DNA of 64,000 nucleotides from Climacium dendroides (lineage: Eukaryota; Streptophyta; Bryopsida; Hypnales; Climaciaceae). The notes under the pieces were generated by a model, which searched no databases, had not been told where the DNA came from, and worked only from the letters and a program-made list of their open reading frames with translations. The stretch is taken from positions 12,976,001 through 13,040,000 of the forward strand of contig OX467086.1 of assembly GCA_950106755.1 (NCBI GenBank), given 5' to 3'. Below, piece by piece: positions 45,705 through 58,200 of the stretch (its first letter is position 1; each line of letters starts with the position of its first letter). The position numbers were made by a program, and so were the translations under genes.

Positions 45705-47485
45705 CTAACTTGGGCCTCATTCCAACTTCGTCCGCTCTTAATACGCCGGTCAATTCCACGGTAAACTTCGAATTTGCCGATCCTAAGAGGATCTTGTCAA
45801 TTTTGGGTCTTCTAGCTATCGAAATGTCTTGAAACTTCATGGAGAGTGTTATTAGCATAAAACAAGCTAGTCTAATTTATAGTGAGATTTTACTGCACTC
45901 TAGGTAATTTCCATGAAATTCTCATCGTATAAATTGGTAGTTGATCATCCGAAAGAATATCTTCTGACTATCAGAAAATTTTGGAACTTTTCATAGAAAC
46001 TCCCATGAATTTCTACAAAAGACGTGCAAGCTCATATTCTTACCTTGCTCATTTGAAGGAGAGCCAAATCCCGCTATCTCCTTTAACTTCTAATGAATGG
46101 AGAATCTTTCACATGAAGAAGAATTTTGGTGAACTGATTTCGCCGTTGAACTCCTGGCATGATTTCCACCTAGAACCACTATAATTATGTTGTAGATGCT
46201 CTTCTCTAGTCTGTCTTGAGTTTTCTCCACCTGTAGATTAACAATTGGAGTTTTTATTGTTTTGTTGGACAATGGGGAAACTAAAACCTCTCTCCAGAAC
46301 TAGTTTAGAATTCTCACATAAGTTCCTTCGGACCAAGTTAGCCATGTTTTGTCACATGCAAGATAGGTTTGGCTATTTCAGGTCATTTTATTTAAATACT
46401 ACAATATATACAAGTTTTGGGTTTCTACCCTATTTACATGCGGGGTTTGTGTTATGTTTTGGGAAAATATGCTAATTAGGACTAAATATTATAATGGCAT
46501 GTGACATACTTATTTTGACTTTACACTCTTTCTATAGCTTTTTGTATATTAATTCACACTTGAAAGACTAACAAATGGAAAAAAAATAGTGAGTTTCAGG
46601 TGACAAATCAAGCACTCACACATTTATCAATGAGTGATTTGTAACTAAACTCCATCCATTGATTGACAATGTTGCGCCAAACTTCTTAACCCTTTACGTA
46701 CTAAGAATTCACTATTTCAAGTAGTGGACTTTGATTGAATGTTTTGTAGAAAGCATAATCTAAATGAAATTTTTTATTATATAATTATCTTGAGTGAAGA
46801 ACATTGCATTCATTGGTTTAAATAAATAATTATTTAAATAAATAAAAATCCCTATATAAAATCTCTAAAGTTGCTGAAAAAAACATGAGACCCAATTTGG
46901 GCTTCTTAGACACTAAAGGGTTAATGCTATCTTCGATCCTTTTATGCAACCTTGACTAAATGTCTGTCTTTGCTTGCTCTATTAACTTCCTTTGTATATG
47001 GCAGGGTGTATGGTCTATTGAACTTAGCCATTTTCTTATTGCTTTTATGAAGATTGAATTTCGGGCTATTGCAAAGGGTTGATTTGCCGCAAAAAAACAA
47101 TTGGCCTACATAGCATGCAAATTTTGTTTATTTTTTTCTTCAAAGCCATCTACCAATCGACTTTGTCTAAGAGGCCTACTACTTGATCCCGTTGATCCCC
47201 TCAGAGTTTCATATACATCAAATGTTTTTGTATTGTCTGTATTCAAATTTACTTCTGAATCCAAAGAGACAAGTTTTTCGGTGCTATACATGAGTCTTCT
47301 CGCAAGCCCCTCCCATTTAATGTGTCACTCCCAAGAGTCCCAACCACAAAGCTATAGTTGTGATTGACATTGTCAACTACTATAGATCTTTGTGAGAATT
47401 CTCCATTGCAATGAATAAATAGGGCTTAGACATCTGATGTCAATTGCATGAAAATTTTAACTCTTGTATCATGAGAATCTGATGA
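45705..47485. other. gene-free AT-rich region
   Basis: No supported gene or repeat. Small frames have no motifs. Confidence 0.4.
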
Positions 47486-47489
47486 CTAG

Positions 47490-47790
47490 GTTGTCACATC
47501 GGGTGGGTTGGGGTCATCGGATGTCTCGGACGAATGGACGGATGGTCCGGACCCCATTTCGGAATTCGGGCAGGAAATTTTGCCCAAAATCCAAATTTTT
47601 CTTAAACCTGACCATAGGTACCTGACGTGGCCATTCACGTTTTAGGGAGGGTATGGACGTTGGGTATGGACGGGTAGGCCATGTTGAGACGTAGTTAGGG
47701 TGGGAACGCAAGGGACGGGGACACTGTCGTCCGCGTCCTAACCGTCTGCGCCCCAACCTGATCGTCTGCGCTCCTGTCAGGGGTATAAGT
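47490..47790. repeat. GC-rich minisatellite-like block 1 with GTTGTCACAT edge
   Basis: Starts GGTTGTCACATCGG and continues with GGACGAATGGACGG-type repeats, then with GACGTTGGG, GGACGGG and GTCCGCG. It is much richer in GC and CpG than its surroundings. Related blocks occur downstream. Confidence 0.6.
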
Positions 47791-47999
47791 ACCATCCCTG
47801 ATAGTTCTACCATGCCACCCTTGCGTTCTTGGACTTCACATTTGAGCTCCAAGTTGAGGTGGGGTACATAGGCTTCACAACTCAAAGTTCACGACTTCTC
47901 TTATTCTTTCATTCATTATTTTGGGTAAGAGGAAAATATGATTACTTCTATACATACTATTCGGGACACTAATTCACAAAAAATGTCGCAACCCAGTGT

Positions 48000-49100
48000 T
48001 GAAGCCAATGTAGTTGCACGGTGTCGAGTAGAGAGGCCTTGCCTTGGGAAATCGCGGAGAAACTAGCTGCAACTAGATTTGGCCCGGAATAATGAAAGAA
48101 CCCCAATCAAACACTCCCATCATATATATATACTCACAAATGCCCCATATAATGATATATAGGCCAAGTAGAGTAGCCTATTCTCATATAACTACCATAA
48201 TATGCTATAGAGTGTAAGAAAGTATCACATGTTTGTAGAAAATGGTAGAAGATATACCAAAACCTCTATAATTTCTCTTAAAAGAGTACTCGACACTAAA
48301 ATGAATGCCATAAAAGCTTCACAATTCCAAACTAAATGTGAAAGGTCTCTTTGGAAAGCCAACAAGAATATTTACAAACCCATAAAATCTCAAGTAAAAC
48401 TAAGATACTGTCCGAATTCTACAGTCGTTCAAAGTTCACTATTAACAATTCAAAGACAGCTCCTCAGTACTTTGCTTCCAAGTTCATAACTTCCTCATAC
48501 TAACTTCAAATTGAGCAAATGATATCTCTATGAGAATCTAACATCTCAATAAACAACTTCACCGAGTATCATGAGAAAATATTTCCTCACCACATAGTTA
48601 TGAGCCCTCGAAAGTTTAGTCTTCATTCTCCATGGCAAACATCCCCTTCCTCAAGCATAACTTTTGCACAAAAACTTCAAATAGAGCGAGTGATAGGGTT
48701 TTGGAAAGACAAAAATATGGAGAACAATCTCCCAAAATTTCATAGCCAAAATCCTCCTGTACAAAACACAATGACCCTCTAAAGTCACGGTTTCCCTCCA
48801 ACCAACCTTAAGGAGGAGGAAGAAGACCTTCAACCTTATTCTCCACCTCACCCTCCATACTTTCCACCTAAGCTAGTGGATTAAACCCCTACAAGTGCCA
48901 TATGGACCACAATTTGTCCATTGGTTACTTCTTTTCTCCCATAACCCTATCCTTATCTCTTACGTGGCCTTCTAATCTTCTAGAAGTCAATAGAAAGGTC
49001 AAACAAGCTTCTACTTTTCATTTAAACAACTTTAAATACAAACTAAAAAATACTAAATGACTTCAAGTGTAAAAACAAACATTATAAACCTAAATAATTG
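48000..49100. repeat. interspersed repeat family, copy 2
   Basis: Resembles 8,900-10,330: a GCAACTAG...CCGGAATAA phrase, followed by several diverged units with AACTTCAAAT and CATAACTT, ending with CATATGGACCAC and TCCATTGG. The open frames within are not supported as genes. Confidence 0.45.
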
Positions 49101-50045
49101 TTTAATAGAGGTATAAAAGGTTGAGTTCAATCCGTATGGATGGATTAGGCTCCCCAAAAAACCTTCTATTTCAACAAGAAGTATTTATTTCTATATAATG
49201 TACGTATAAACAACACGACAACGGAAACAAAAGGCTCAAGATAAGGGTAGGCCTCAGAACTGTAAAAATTCAAAGAAGCGCTTGCATATTCTATTTGATC
49301 CTAAACAATTTGCTTTCTTTAGTTGGGAAAATGAAGCGCAACCTTGGATGAAATGAACGTGTGAGAAATATATTGCTTGGTGCCACATTGATAAAGTGTT
49401 TCCACAAAACATGCATGAAAAACACTGTAAGTTTCAAGTAGCCAACCTTCACCACTACAAGGACCCTATATATGTAAAAGTCCAATTTGTTGTATTACAC
49501 TTTGTATATTTGGATTACATCGTTGTAGAAATTCTCATTCATGTCATTGTAAATACACTTTTATGTTCTCTATGAAGTGATCATAGCGTTGTGATGCCCA
49601 AATAGCTTTTACATGTACTTTTGCCCTATACTTAAAACAGATTGCATGTTTGTAATTTGGTAGCCCTTTGCTCATGTAGCCTTCAAATAAAATAAAAAAT
49701 TGTGGAGTGTATAATTTGGTGGCCCTCTGTTCTAACACCCTTCAAATTTAAAAAAAAATAGGGAGGTCATCACAAAGCATACTTTCATCTCATACAAATG
49801 AATATTCAGAAATCCATACATATAAAGGTTAGGAAGGTCAACAAACAAACTCATTGGGAATTGGACATTCATGCTTAGAATTACTAGTTTAGGGGCTGTC
49901 CTTAAAGGATTAATGATAAAGGTGGCCCTCCATAACTGCCCTGAACATAGTTTGGCAAGCCCTCTTTAGGACATTTCAGGAAAACAAGATTTACAGTTAA
50001 AGTTGCAGGTAAGTCGCCCAACCCTAGAAGTACTAGTTTAGTGAA
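49101..50045. other. gene-free AT-rich spacer
   Basis: No supported gene. A phrase ATTTGGT.GCCCT.TG.TC is repeated near 49,655 and 49,710. One isolated AGTGTTTC octamer lies at 49,395. Confidence 0.35.
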
Positions 50046-50225
50046 ATGGGTAAGGCGGAGACATTAGGGCGCAAATGCAAAGACCAAGCGCGGACACTGA
50101 GGGGAGGTGCGAAAGTACTGTTTGGGCGTGTACGCTTGGGCGAAAACGTACTGTTAGGGCGAGGATGTCAGGGCGAGGACGTTGGACCACGGGCCAGCCT
50201 CCTGGGCAGAGATGCTGGGGTACGG
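50046..50225. repeat. GC-rich minisatellite-like block 2
   Basis: Repeats of about 13-16 bases of the form GGGCG.GGA(C/T)G(T/A) interrupt AT-rich DNA. The open frame across it is a by-product of the repeat. Confidence 0.55.
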
Positions 50226-52242
50226 ACTTCCAAGGAAGTCAATAGTGCATTGGCTGTGATTTTTTCCAGTTTTCGAGGCAACAAAGTTTACAACTTCCAC
50301 CTACTTACTAACAGGTGGTGGCTGTACAACTCATAAAACCTTGAGACATGACGAATTTGGAATGTCTTTCATAAAGCACTTCATCTCCTTTGATGTTTTG
50401 GTGCATTGTAAGGAAAATTATGCTACGTTCAAAGCCTAAGTTGCAACTTAAGTTCCCACATTTTCCATGAAAATTGTCATTTTCCGTCTACTTGCCAAAA
50501 GGTAAGAATGGAAAATAATGATTGTCACCCTTTTTTCCAACGATGTTGTTCAAACACATGGAGCAAAAATTGTTTTGAAGGAATAGACAATGTCGAAGCC
50601 TAAGGGACTAAAGAAAAGAAAGACAACAGTAATTGCCTGACCTATTTCTCTAGTATACAGGCCAAAGAAAAGCCAATCCTTTAGACAATAGGCCTTAAAA
50701 TCTGTAATCTTGCAAGCATGGATGGGCCATGAACGGGATTCTAACATACACATTGAATTACTTTAAAATACAATTGAAGATAAGAAATTTCTTGAAATTT
50801 TTTCAAAACACAAATGCAACTTCAACATCAAATATAAAAATATTGCACAATTGAAACCATGTATTCTTTAATTCATTCACTTGCTTCAGTACTCGTGGAG
50901 TTAACCTCAAAATGACCATGGGAACAGAATTTGTCCTCAAATATTTTAAGAAGCCGAATAAAACCTATCCAAATCATTTGTATAGTTTTAACATCCCCAT
51001 TATGATCTTCCAATCTACAATTGATATTTTTGTATTTTCTTTTCCTATATACTCCCTAATATGTCTAGTTTTAATTTGTACAATTATAATTTTTTTTTAA
51101 ATGGTACAACTTATCAAAATGTTGGCATTTTATTCAATGTAGAGTAAACTTCTTGAAGCTAAAGAAATCTCGAGGTCATTCTATGGTTCAACAAAAATTC
51201 GTGCTTGTAGAGATCACTCCTTTTAATTTAAGGTATACAACTATACGCCTAAGTTAAGTCCCACATTTCATGTGGGATTATTTCTTTTCGTTATTGTATT
51301 TTGGAGAACCTGTATTTTTACATAAAAAAGTATTGGAGGCATATTTTTCGTACCCTATGATTTTCCATAAAGTCGATCAAGCAATCTTCATAGTTGGGCC
51401 ATCTTGGATATAAAACTTATGTCTTTGATTTTGTCATTTTGCCATGCACCTATACATCCTAAACCATGAAATCAATGGCCTATATTGAAACTCATTTTTC
51501 TGATATATATACTAGTAGTACCATGTTACAATTCCAGTTGATAATAAATAAAGATGTGCAATCTTGGCATCTTATAAATTCTATGCCAAGTATTCTACTC
51601 AACCAAGAAAGGAAAAAACAACACCATAGAAGCACAAAACACGGTCATCATGTCGAAATTGTAAAAAACAACAACACTAGTAATATGAAATGAACAAAAT
51701 AAAAAATGACATTAAAAAAATGCTACAAATCCACATGAGAATATGACCTTTAGCATAGCATGGTGTCACGGAGAGCATACATTATATCTATATGTGATCA
51801 TGTATGTGTTGGCAATGGTTTACACTCTAGGATCAAAAAATAAAACAATGCTTATAGTATACTAGTATGGAAAATTGATTCTTACAATTTCCAAATATTG
51901 GTACAAACAACATGATAACTTCTTCATAGTAATTGATATACATAATTGTTCAATTGGAAAATAAAGGATTATTGAGGAGATGTTTTGCAACTTACTCCGA
52001 GAAATCCTTCTTTGTGAAAGTACCTTCAGTTGAAGATTTGTTACTCCACAATGCTTTGTCCATTTTCTTTTAAAAAATACAACATAGTTACCATGTAAAC
52101 TAATATTAACTACATTATACACATTACACTATCCTCATTCCAAGTGTGAGGCACTTGATTTCTTGATTTAAGTACCTCTGAAAAAGAAAAATTCCTAAGT
52201 ACACTTCTTACTTTACAAGGTTCTACGATTTCAGGTTTGGAG
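50226..52242. other. gene-free AT-rich spacer
   Basis: No supported gene or ordered repeat. Confidence 0.35.
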
Positions 52243-52284
52243 TTTAGGGTATAGGATTTAGGGTTTAGGATATAGGGTTTAGGG
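52243..52284 (+). repeat. interstitial telomere-like tract, six TTTAGGG-type heptamers
   Basis: Six consecutive in-register heptamers: TTTAGGG, TATAGGA, TTTAGGG, TTTAGGA, TATAGGG, TTTAGGG. Three are exact copies of the common plant telomere unit and the others differ by one or two bases. Confidence 0.85.
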
Positions 52285-52384
52285 TTTCTACAGTTCAAGA
52301 ATGAGGGTTTCTATTTTGCAATGGTTTTTGTCGTTCAAGACTTGCCTCCCTCTCTTATGCAGTCTTGGAGCACATGTTCAAAAA

Positions 52385-52965
52385 TTGATGCTGGGGTGCG
52401 AACACTGAAGGGCGGGGACTTGAAAGGAAGGGTGGGGACATCAGTCACAAGGTGGGGACGTCCGGGCGGAGACGCTACTAGAGGGAGGAAAGGGCTAGAA
52501 GTTTGGAGCTTCTTCCAAGCCCTCAGAATTAGAGAAGTAGTACAAGTAGCAATTGTTTTGAATCCTGCATACCTATGACGAAATTAATTCTAAAATCACG
52601 TGCATTTACGGTGTCAAGACATTTAACAGTAGGAGCACGAACATAGAATTTATTGCTAAAGTCAAATGGATTTTGGGAATCGCGACTCGGAGCACACTTT
52701 AGAACACAGTACTATGGGGGAGTTGGGGACTCCCATTGCTTTGCTGTTCGAGAGTGTAGGGTGTGGACGTTGAGGCGCGGACTATAGGGTGTGCACGTTG
52801 GGGTGTGGATGTCGGGAGTTAGAAGCCACTACTTTGTTTTTTGAGACATCCGAGCGTGGACGCTAGGCGCGGACGGTGGAGTGGAGAAGTGGGATTCCCC
52901 ACTAATTTTGTTTTGGGGAGTGCAGGGCGCGGACGCTAGGGCACGGATGTTGGGGTTAAGGCGCG
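52385..52965. repeat. GC-rich minisatellite-like blocks 3 and 4
   Basis: Clusters at about 52,385-52,480 and 52,745-52,965 with units like GGGGCGCGGACG and GGTGTGGACGTTG, separated by unique sequence. The unit is the same as in blocks 1, 2 and 5. Confidence 0.6.
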
Positions 52966-54170
52966 AGACACCCACTGCTTGTATATTGTTGAAGACACTG
53001 AAAACCAACTGCAAGTTAACCCTTACATGTCCACGCATCTAAAAAGTGGATGCAACCTTGATTGTAACTTTTGGAATATCCATTTTTTGAATTTATTTTA
53101 AACTAAGAAAATAAAGCTTCATAAGTTCTACTTGTACTCTAATTTAAAATTTTGAAATATGTCAAAAATTGAGAGAATTATTTCAAGTAGAGGCTCCATG
53201 TGTTAAAATCCAAATAACACCATGTAAAGTGTTTTCTATTCATATTTGATTTTAATTTTAATTTAATTTATAAATAATTTACAAGTTTGTATTTCTCATC
53301 TTTGTTTTTATTTATGGTAAAAATTATAGGTCATTTTAATATAAATTTCAATTGATATAAATTTTTTACTAATTTTAGCTTTAAAAAATCACTATGATTT
53401 GATTTTTCCACAAAAATATTGAAAAAAAACAGAAAAATAGAAAATTCATTCATCTACTAGCAAAAACTATCAAAATTCTTTCTACTTATTAAATAAAAGG
53501 ATAAATTTGCTTTAACAATTGAATTTGACTTCAAGATCTTTGTTGTTATTGTTTTGGGTATAAAAACAAGACATTCAATTGAAATTTTTTCATACTAATC
53601 TCTCTTTCTCCTTGTACTTCTTGAAAAAATTTCAAGATATTTAGATTGTTTTTTCTATTTTTATTTATTTATGTTAATTTTTTACATAAAACATTATAAC
53701 AATTTCAATTTTTCATGAAGCAAATTGGAATTTCTTACAATGATATGAAATTCATAGTTTGAACTATTTAAAATATAATTTTTTTTCTACAGTTCAATTT
53801 AAAAAGATGGATTTAGCTTAGACTATAAGTTTGACTATTTTAGAATGGATCAAGTCCTTTAAGGGGTCAAATGAACATGGAGCTAGGGATGCTAGGGTGA
53901 AGGAAAATTGTGCTTTGAGAAAGTGACAAATATTGAAATATGCAAATATGAAATTGACAAATAGAACTTATACAAAATGGAAGTAGTACAATAGTACAAT
54001 ATCTGATAATAGTTGTATGTATTTCATGTATGTTATAAAAAAACTTCAGAAAGAATTAGCCAAAAATATAATCTACTAAAAATAGCAATTTGGTTGGATT
54101 TTATTTAACTTCAAACTTTTCAAAACACCAGAATCTGGTGCCTTGGGCAGTTAGGAGTTTAAATTGAAGG
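52966..54170. other. very AT-rich spacer
   Basis: No gene or clear repeat seen. Confidence 0.35.
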
Positions 54171-54194
54171 GATAGAACACCCAAACATTTTTTC

Positions 54195-54585
54195 ATGTCC
54201 TTCGTCCACACCCTGAACTGCACCCTCACGTCCACGCCCACCATTTCCCGTCCGTGCCCTGAACAACATCCGCACCCTCATTTCCTGTTTGTGCCCTAAA
54301 CTACGTCCACGCCCCCCTGCGCCCGAACCGTCCACGCCCTGATAGAGTCCGCGCCTCATTTCGTCTACGTCCCCGCCTACACCTTGTTTCCGCTCAGACT
54401 TTCTTCCATCTACGCCCCACCCTCCACGCTGGCATCTAAATGTCACTGAATTTTCTTGTAATCCGAATTTTTTCCATTCACAGAAAGTCAGCTGCCCGTT
54501 GACCACTTCGGACGGACGTTATTCCTATCGGACGTCCCGGACGGACGGACGGACGGTCCATCCGTCCAATGTGACAACCTTGTCT
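54195..54585. repeat. GC-rich minisatellite-like block 5, opposite orientation
   Basis: CGTCCACGCCC-type units, the reverse complement of blocks 2-4, run to about 54,430. Then GGACGGACGGACGG and CCATCCGTCCAATGTGACAA end the block at 54,585, mirroring the start of block 1. The minus-strand open frame here is low complexity. Confidence 0.6.
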
Positions 54586-54589
54586 AATG

Positions 54590-54719
54590 AACCTTCATAT
54601 CCTAGATGGCTCAACATATGGCTTATCTTTTTGGCAAATATCAAATTACAAACCTTACATTTTATTTTACCAACTACAGGGACATCATACCACATTGAGA
54701 AATCCTTGCCCATATTCAC
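54590..54719 (-). pseudogene. BED-type zinc-finger fragment (hAT-like)
   Basis: The minus-strand frame reads GKIKCKVCNLIFAKKISHML, then SHLGYEG. The C-x2-C and H-x3-H spacing, with a hydrophobic residue and HL before the end, is that of a BED zinc finger, the DNA-binding N-terminus of hAT transposases and relatives. Nothing further of a transposase follows; after about 45 residues the frame runs into the GC-rich block at 54,585. It is a fragment of at most 60 residues. Confidence 0.5.
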
Positions 54720-55049
54720 AAATCACAACTTCTATGTTATGTTGTTAGAATCTAGTTTAAAATGTTAAGACCAAGTCCACAATGTTTACAATATAATAAA
54801 AAATGTATGTGTGAAGCCTTCAAAATGAAGGCCCTTCTGTCCATTGAACTATGCATTACTAAGTAGGGATACAAAAAATTGCAGCTTCTAGCTCTTGGAA
54901 ATCTTAGTGTTCAATTTTTCAAGAGTGGTTACAAATGCCTTACTTTCTACACTTATAGTTTTTAGCTTAGTGAAGCAATCCAACTATCTAAGTGGCCGAG
55001 ACCATTAGAGACCAAATTAAAATACCATCAAGAAGTTAAGGCAATCCAA

Positions 55050-55315
55050 CATTTGAGGCAAACGGGCGGATGCGCAAATAGGCGAACGGTCTTTCATGCG
55101 GACGGTCCATTTGGCAAATGCTCGGATAGCCTTGAAGTGAATAGGTAGACGGCCAATCGCAAGGACAAGCGGACATCCCCTCGAGTGGACGGTCTTTTGG
55201 GCAAATGGGTCTCGAGCAGACGAGCTTTGGGCATACGCGCCTCGGGCAAACGAGCCTCGCATGGACGGATTTTGGATGGATGGGCCTCGAGCGGACGAGC
55301 GAATAGGCAAACCTC
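55050..55315. repeat. GC-rich minisatellite-like block 6
   Basis: Units of about 15-20 bases such as CTCGAGCGGACGAGC, CTCGGGCAAACGAGC and GCGGACGGTC. Both strands are open across it, which reflects the repeat unit and not a gene. Confidence 0.6.
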
Positions 55316-56476
55316 TTTACAATTTACAGTACACTCTCCAGACTTTAGCTACCCATCTTGCAGTGAGGGTTTCAACAATGGATTGCAAGTATTCTAATCA
55401 TTTTCACTTCTCACTTTTTTAGCGTTTTTTGTTTTTTTTCAGAAACATATGGACAAATTCCATTGATAAAGGAAAGTATAGTGAACCAACATCATAAAGT
55501 TCAAAACCTACGGATTATCAATGAGTATCGTGTGGTTACTGTTCTTTTATGGGTACATACATTAATTTACAACTTATTGCATCGTTACGATGCACACAAT
55601 TATTGCAAAAAAATGGCACTACTTTGTCATTTGTATTAACTATATGACCTCTATATGTTAATCACAAGTATGCTAAAGACACAAATTATGCACAAAATTT
55701 ATTATTTTTGTCATGCATTTTATCTACGTTGAAGTACACAAAAAATTCATGACTATAATGTCATTGCTATTTGTGTTGCAATAACACTTATTAAATGTTA
55801 TTAGTAATCTAAAAAATATTGTCAATGTTAAATTGTTGATTACCCTTCTAATTAGCAGTTACTTTTTTCTTGATTAAATTTCTTGCATTTTGTTTGTCAA
55901 CAACTAATTAGTATAATCTAAAAAATTATAATTTATATCTTAATAATTGCACCAAATGTTTAAACTGAATCTATGACTAGACCACCAAGAAACTTAATGA
56001 CATAATGAAGGATTCACTCTAGTGGCACTTAGTAAGAATGGAGTCTGGAGAGGTACTTTTTATACTAAAATCCATTGTTTGTCATGACCACTCAAAATAT
56101 ATGGGATAACTTAACCCCTCATCTCTAGAGGTTCAACCGGGCTTAAAAACTGCCTGCCTTTGCAAGTTTGAAAAGTCAAAATTAGAATAAGGTATAAAGA
56201 TTTCAACCACACAATATTGTAGTGTGCATGTTGTAGATGGTGTAGAACAAATTTGGAGTCATTTGATTGTATAGATTGAAAGATTATAATATTTCAGTGT
56301 TGAAAAAAGGTACTAAAATTTTCTAAATAACACATTTGTAGGTGAAATTCGATTTCTAAACCTACTCAAATGAAAAAACTTTAAACTACAAAGTGATTCA
56401 AAACTAAAATATATATACTTTGGTGAAAAAAATATCATTCAAATAAATCATTGTATCCACAAAATGGATTTGAAAT
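55316..56476. other. AT-rich spacer, ending in satellite-like sequence
   Basis: No supported gene. From about 56,150 the sequence (TTTCAACCACACAA, GGAGTCATTTGATTGTATAG) resembles the repeat at 58,740-59,220 on the other side of the CACTA element, so the element appears to have inserted into this repeat. Confidence 0.4.
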
Positions 56477-56529
56477 TACTACAACAAAAGCAGTGTTTTA
56501 TGATTGCAAAATATGACTGCAATGAGTCG

Positions 56530-57130
56530 TAAAATCAAAAAATATGACTCACGCAGAAATCACTGTAAATGACTCGGAATATGACTGACTCCAGTCATTT
56601 AGAAGCAGTTGCTTCAGACATCAGTCATATTGGTAGTCATATGGATTGAGGGGTATAAATATCCATTTTTAGCCATAGTATGCCAACTAGGCATATACTT
56701 TGACTATCCTAGGGGTTTTTTGACTTTTTCTTGGGTTGCCCGGGCAAATAAAAAAATCCTACGTGGAATACGACTGTGTCAAGTCATATTTTTTGATGAT
56801 GTGGAATATGACTGCAATGAGTTTTTTTTTTATGACGTGGAATATAACTACGATGAGTCATATTTTTTAATGACGTAGAATATGACTGTGGTGAGTCATA
56901 TTTTTTGATGACATGGAATATGATTGTGGTTAGTCATATTTTGCAATAACATGGAATATGACTGCGGTGAGTCATATTTTACAGTGATGTGAAATATGAC
57001 TACGGTGAGTCATATTTTGCAGTAATGTGGAATATGACTGTGGTGAGTCATATTCTTGTTAATGTGAAAAATGATTTTCATGAGTCATATTTTTGAATGA
57101 TGTAGAATACGACTCTCGTCAGTCATATTA
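56530..57130. repeat. CACTA sub-terminal repeat array
   Basis: At least eight units of about 47-52 bp each contain GGAATATGACTG and GAGTCATATTTT, the two halves being near-complementary. A few copies in both orientations occur near the right end (58,540-58,650). In known CACTA elements such repeats are binding sites for the element's TNPA-type protein. Confidence 0.8.
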
Positions 57131-57343
57131 CTAACTACAATCACATTTTTAATGCATTTTAAATGGACATGATATATAACTATCATACATCAAGATGATT
57201 TGACAATTAAATAAAAAGCCTCATGCAATTAAAAATGAATACATAATATATGATTTTAGAGATGTATGAGAGATAATTATATTAAAGAAGGAGAATGCAA
57301 GAACAAATACAGCTATCTTCATTGACATTTATTAGTCACTAAT

Positions 57344-57346
<3 letters not shown>

Positions 57347-57412
<66 letters not shown>
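57347..57412. repeat. (AT)33 microsatellite
   Basis: Uninterrupted AT dinucleotides inside the CACTA element. Confidence 0.95.
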
Positions 57413-57415
<3 letters not shown>

Positions 57416-57659
57416 ACAATGAATCATTCACACAATTCAATAAGGCCTACAATCCTTACAATAATGTGAAGATGGCCTCATTGGGTTGTAAGTAGCCTCC
57501 AATGTCTTTGTTTCAACTTTTGGTGCTTGCATATACAATTAAAGAAATGAGAGGTTAATTTTTAGTGATTGAACAACAAAGCTCAACCTTCAAAGGCTTA
57601 TAACAACATAAAATATGTAGCTTAAGTTTAGGATAGGAAAAATAAGATTGATGACGGAG

Positions 57660-58200
57660 GAAACAAGAAAAAAAAAGATAAGTATTAAGAAATAACAAGA
57701 AGTAAAAGTTAAGATGCAACAAGAAATAAGAAGCAACAACTAAACAACAACTAAGACACAATAAGAAACAAGAAGCAACAATTAAGACACAACAAGAAAC
57801 AATAAATAACAACTAAGACACACTAAGAAACAAGAAACAATAACTAAAACGCAAGAAGAAATATAAAACAAGAAACAACAATTAAGACACAACATGAAGT
57901 AACAATTAAGACATAAGAGGAAATAAGAAGCAACAACTAAGACACAAGAAAAAACAAAAAGCACCAACTAAGACATAACAAGAAACAACAAGAAATGAGA
58001 GTGTAGATGCAACAAGAAGAAATAAGAAGCAAGAATTACAAAATAAGAACTAAAAAGAAGAAAGAGTTCAAATGCAAGAGAAAAAAAGAATTTAGATGCA
58101 ACAATAAGAAGCAAGAAACATGAAGTAAAGAGCAACAAGAAACAAGAGTTGAGATGCAACAAAAAGCAACAATAAATGAGAGCTAAGAGACAATAGAAGG
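57660..58200. repeat. A-rich minisatellite inside the CACTA element
   Basis: Irregular tandem copies of AACAACTAAGACACAA and AAGAAACAAGAAGCAAC. The opposite strand is open for long stretches and translates to Leu/Phe/Cys/Ser runs that look membrane-like but come from the repeat. Confidence 0.7.

Noticed and set aside
47514..47885. A 123-residue minus-strand gene
   Set aside because: It overlaps the GC-rich repeat block and has no conserved motif.
54159..54506. Glycine/arginine-rich 115-residue frame
   Set aside because: It is an artefact of the GC-rich minisatellite; no ordered motif.
57555..58162. Minus-strand Leu/Cys/Phe-rich membrane-like frames
   Set aside because: They are translations of the A-rich minisatellite inside the CACTA element.
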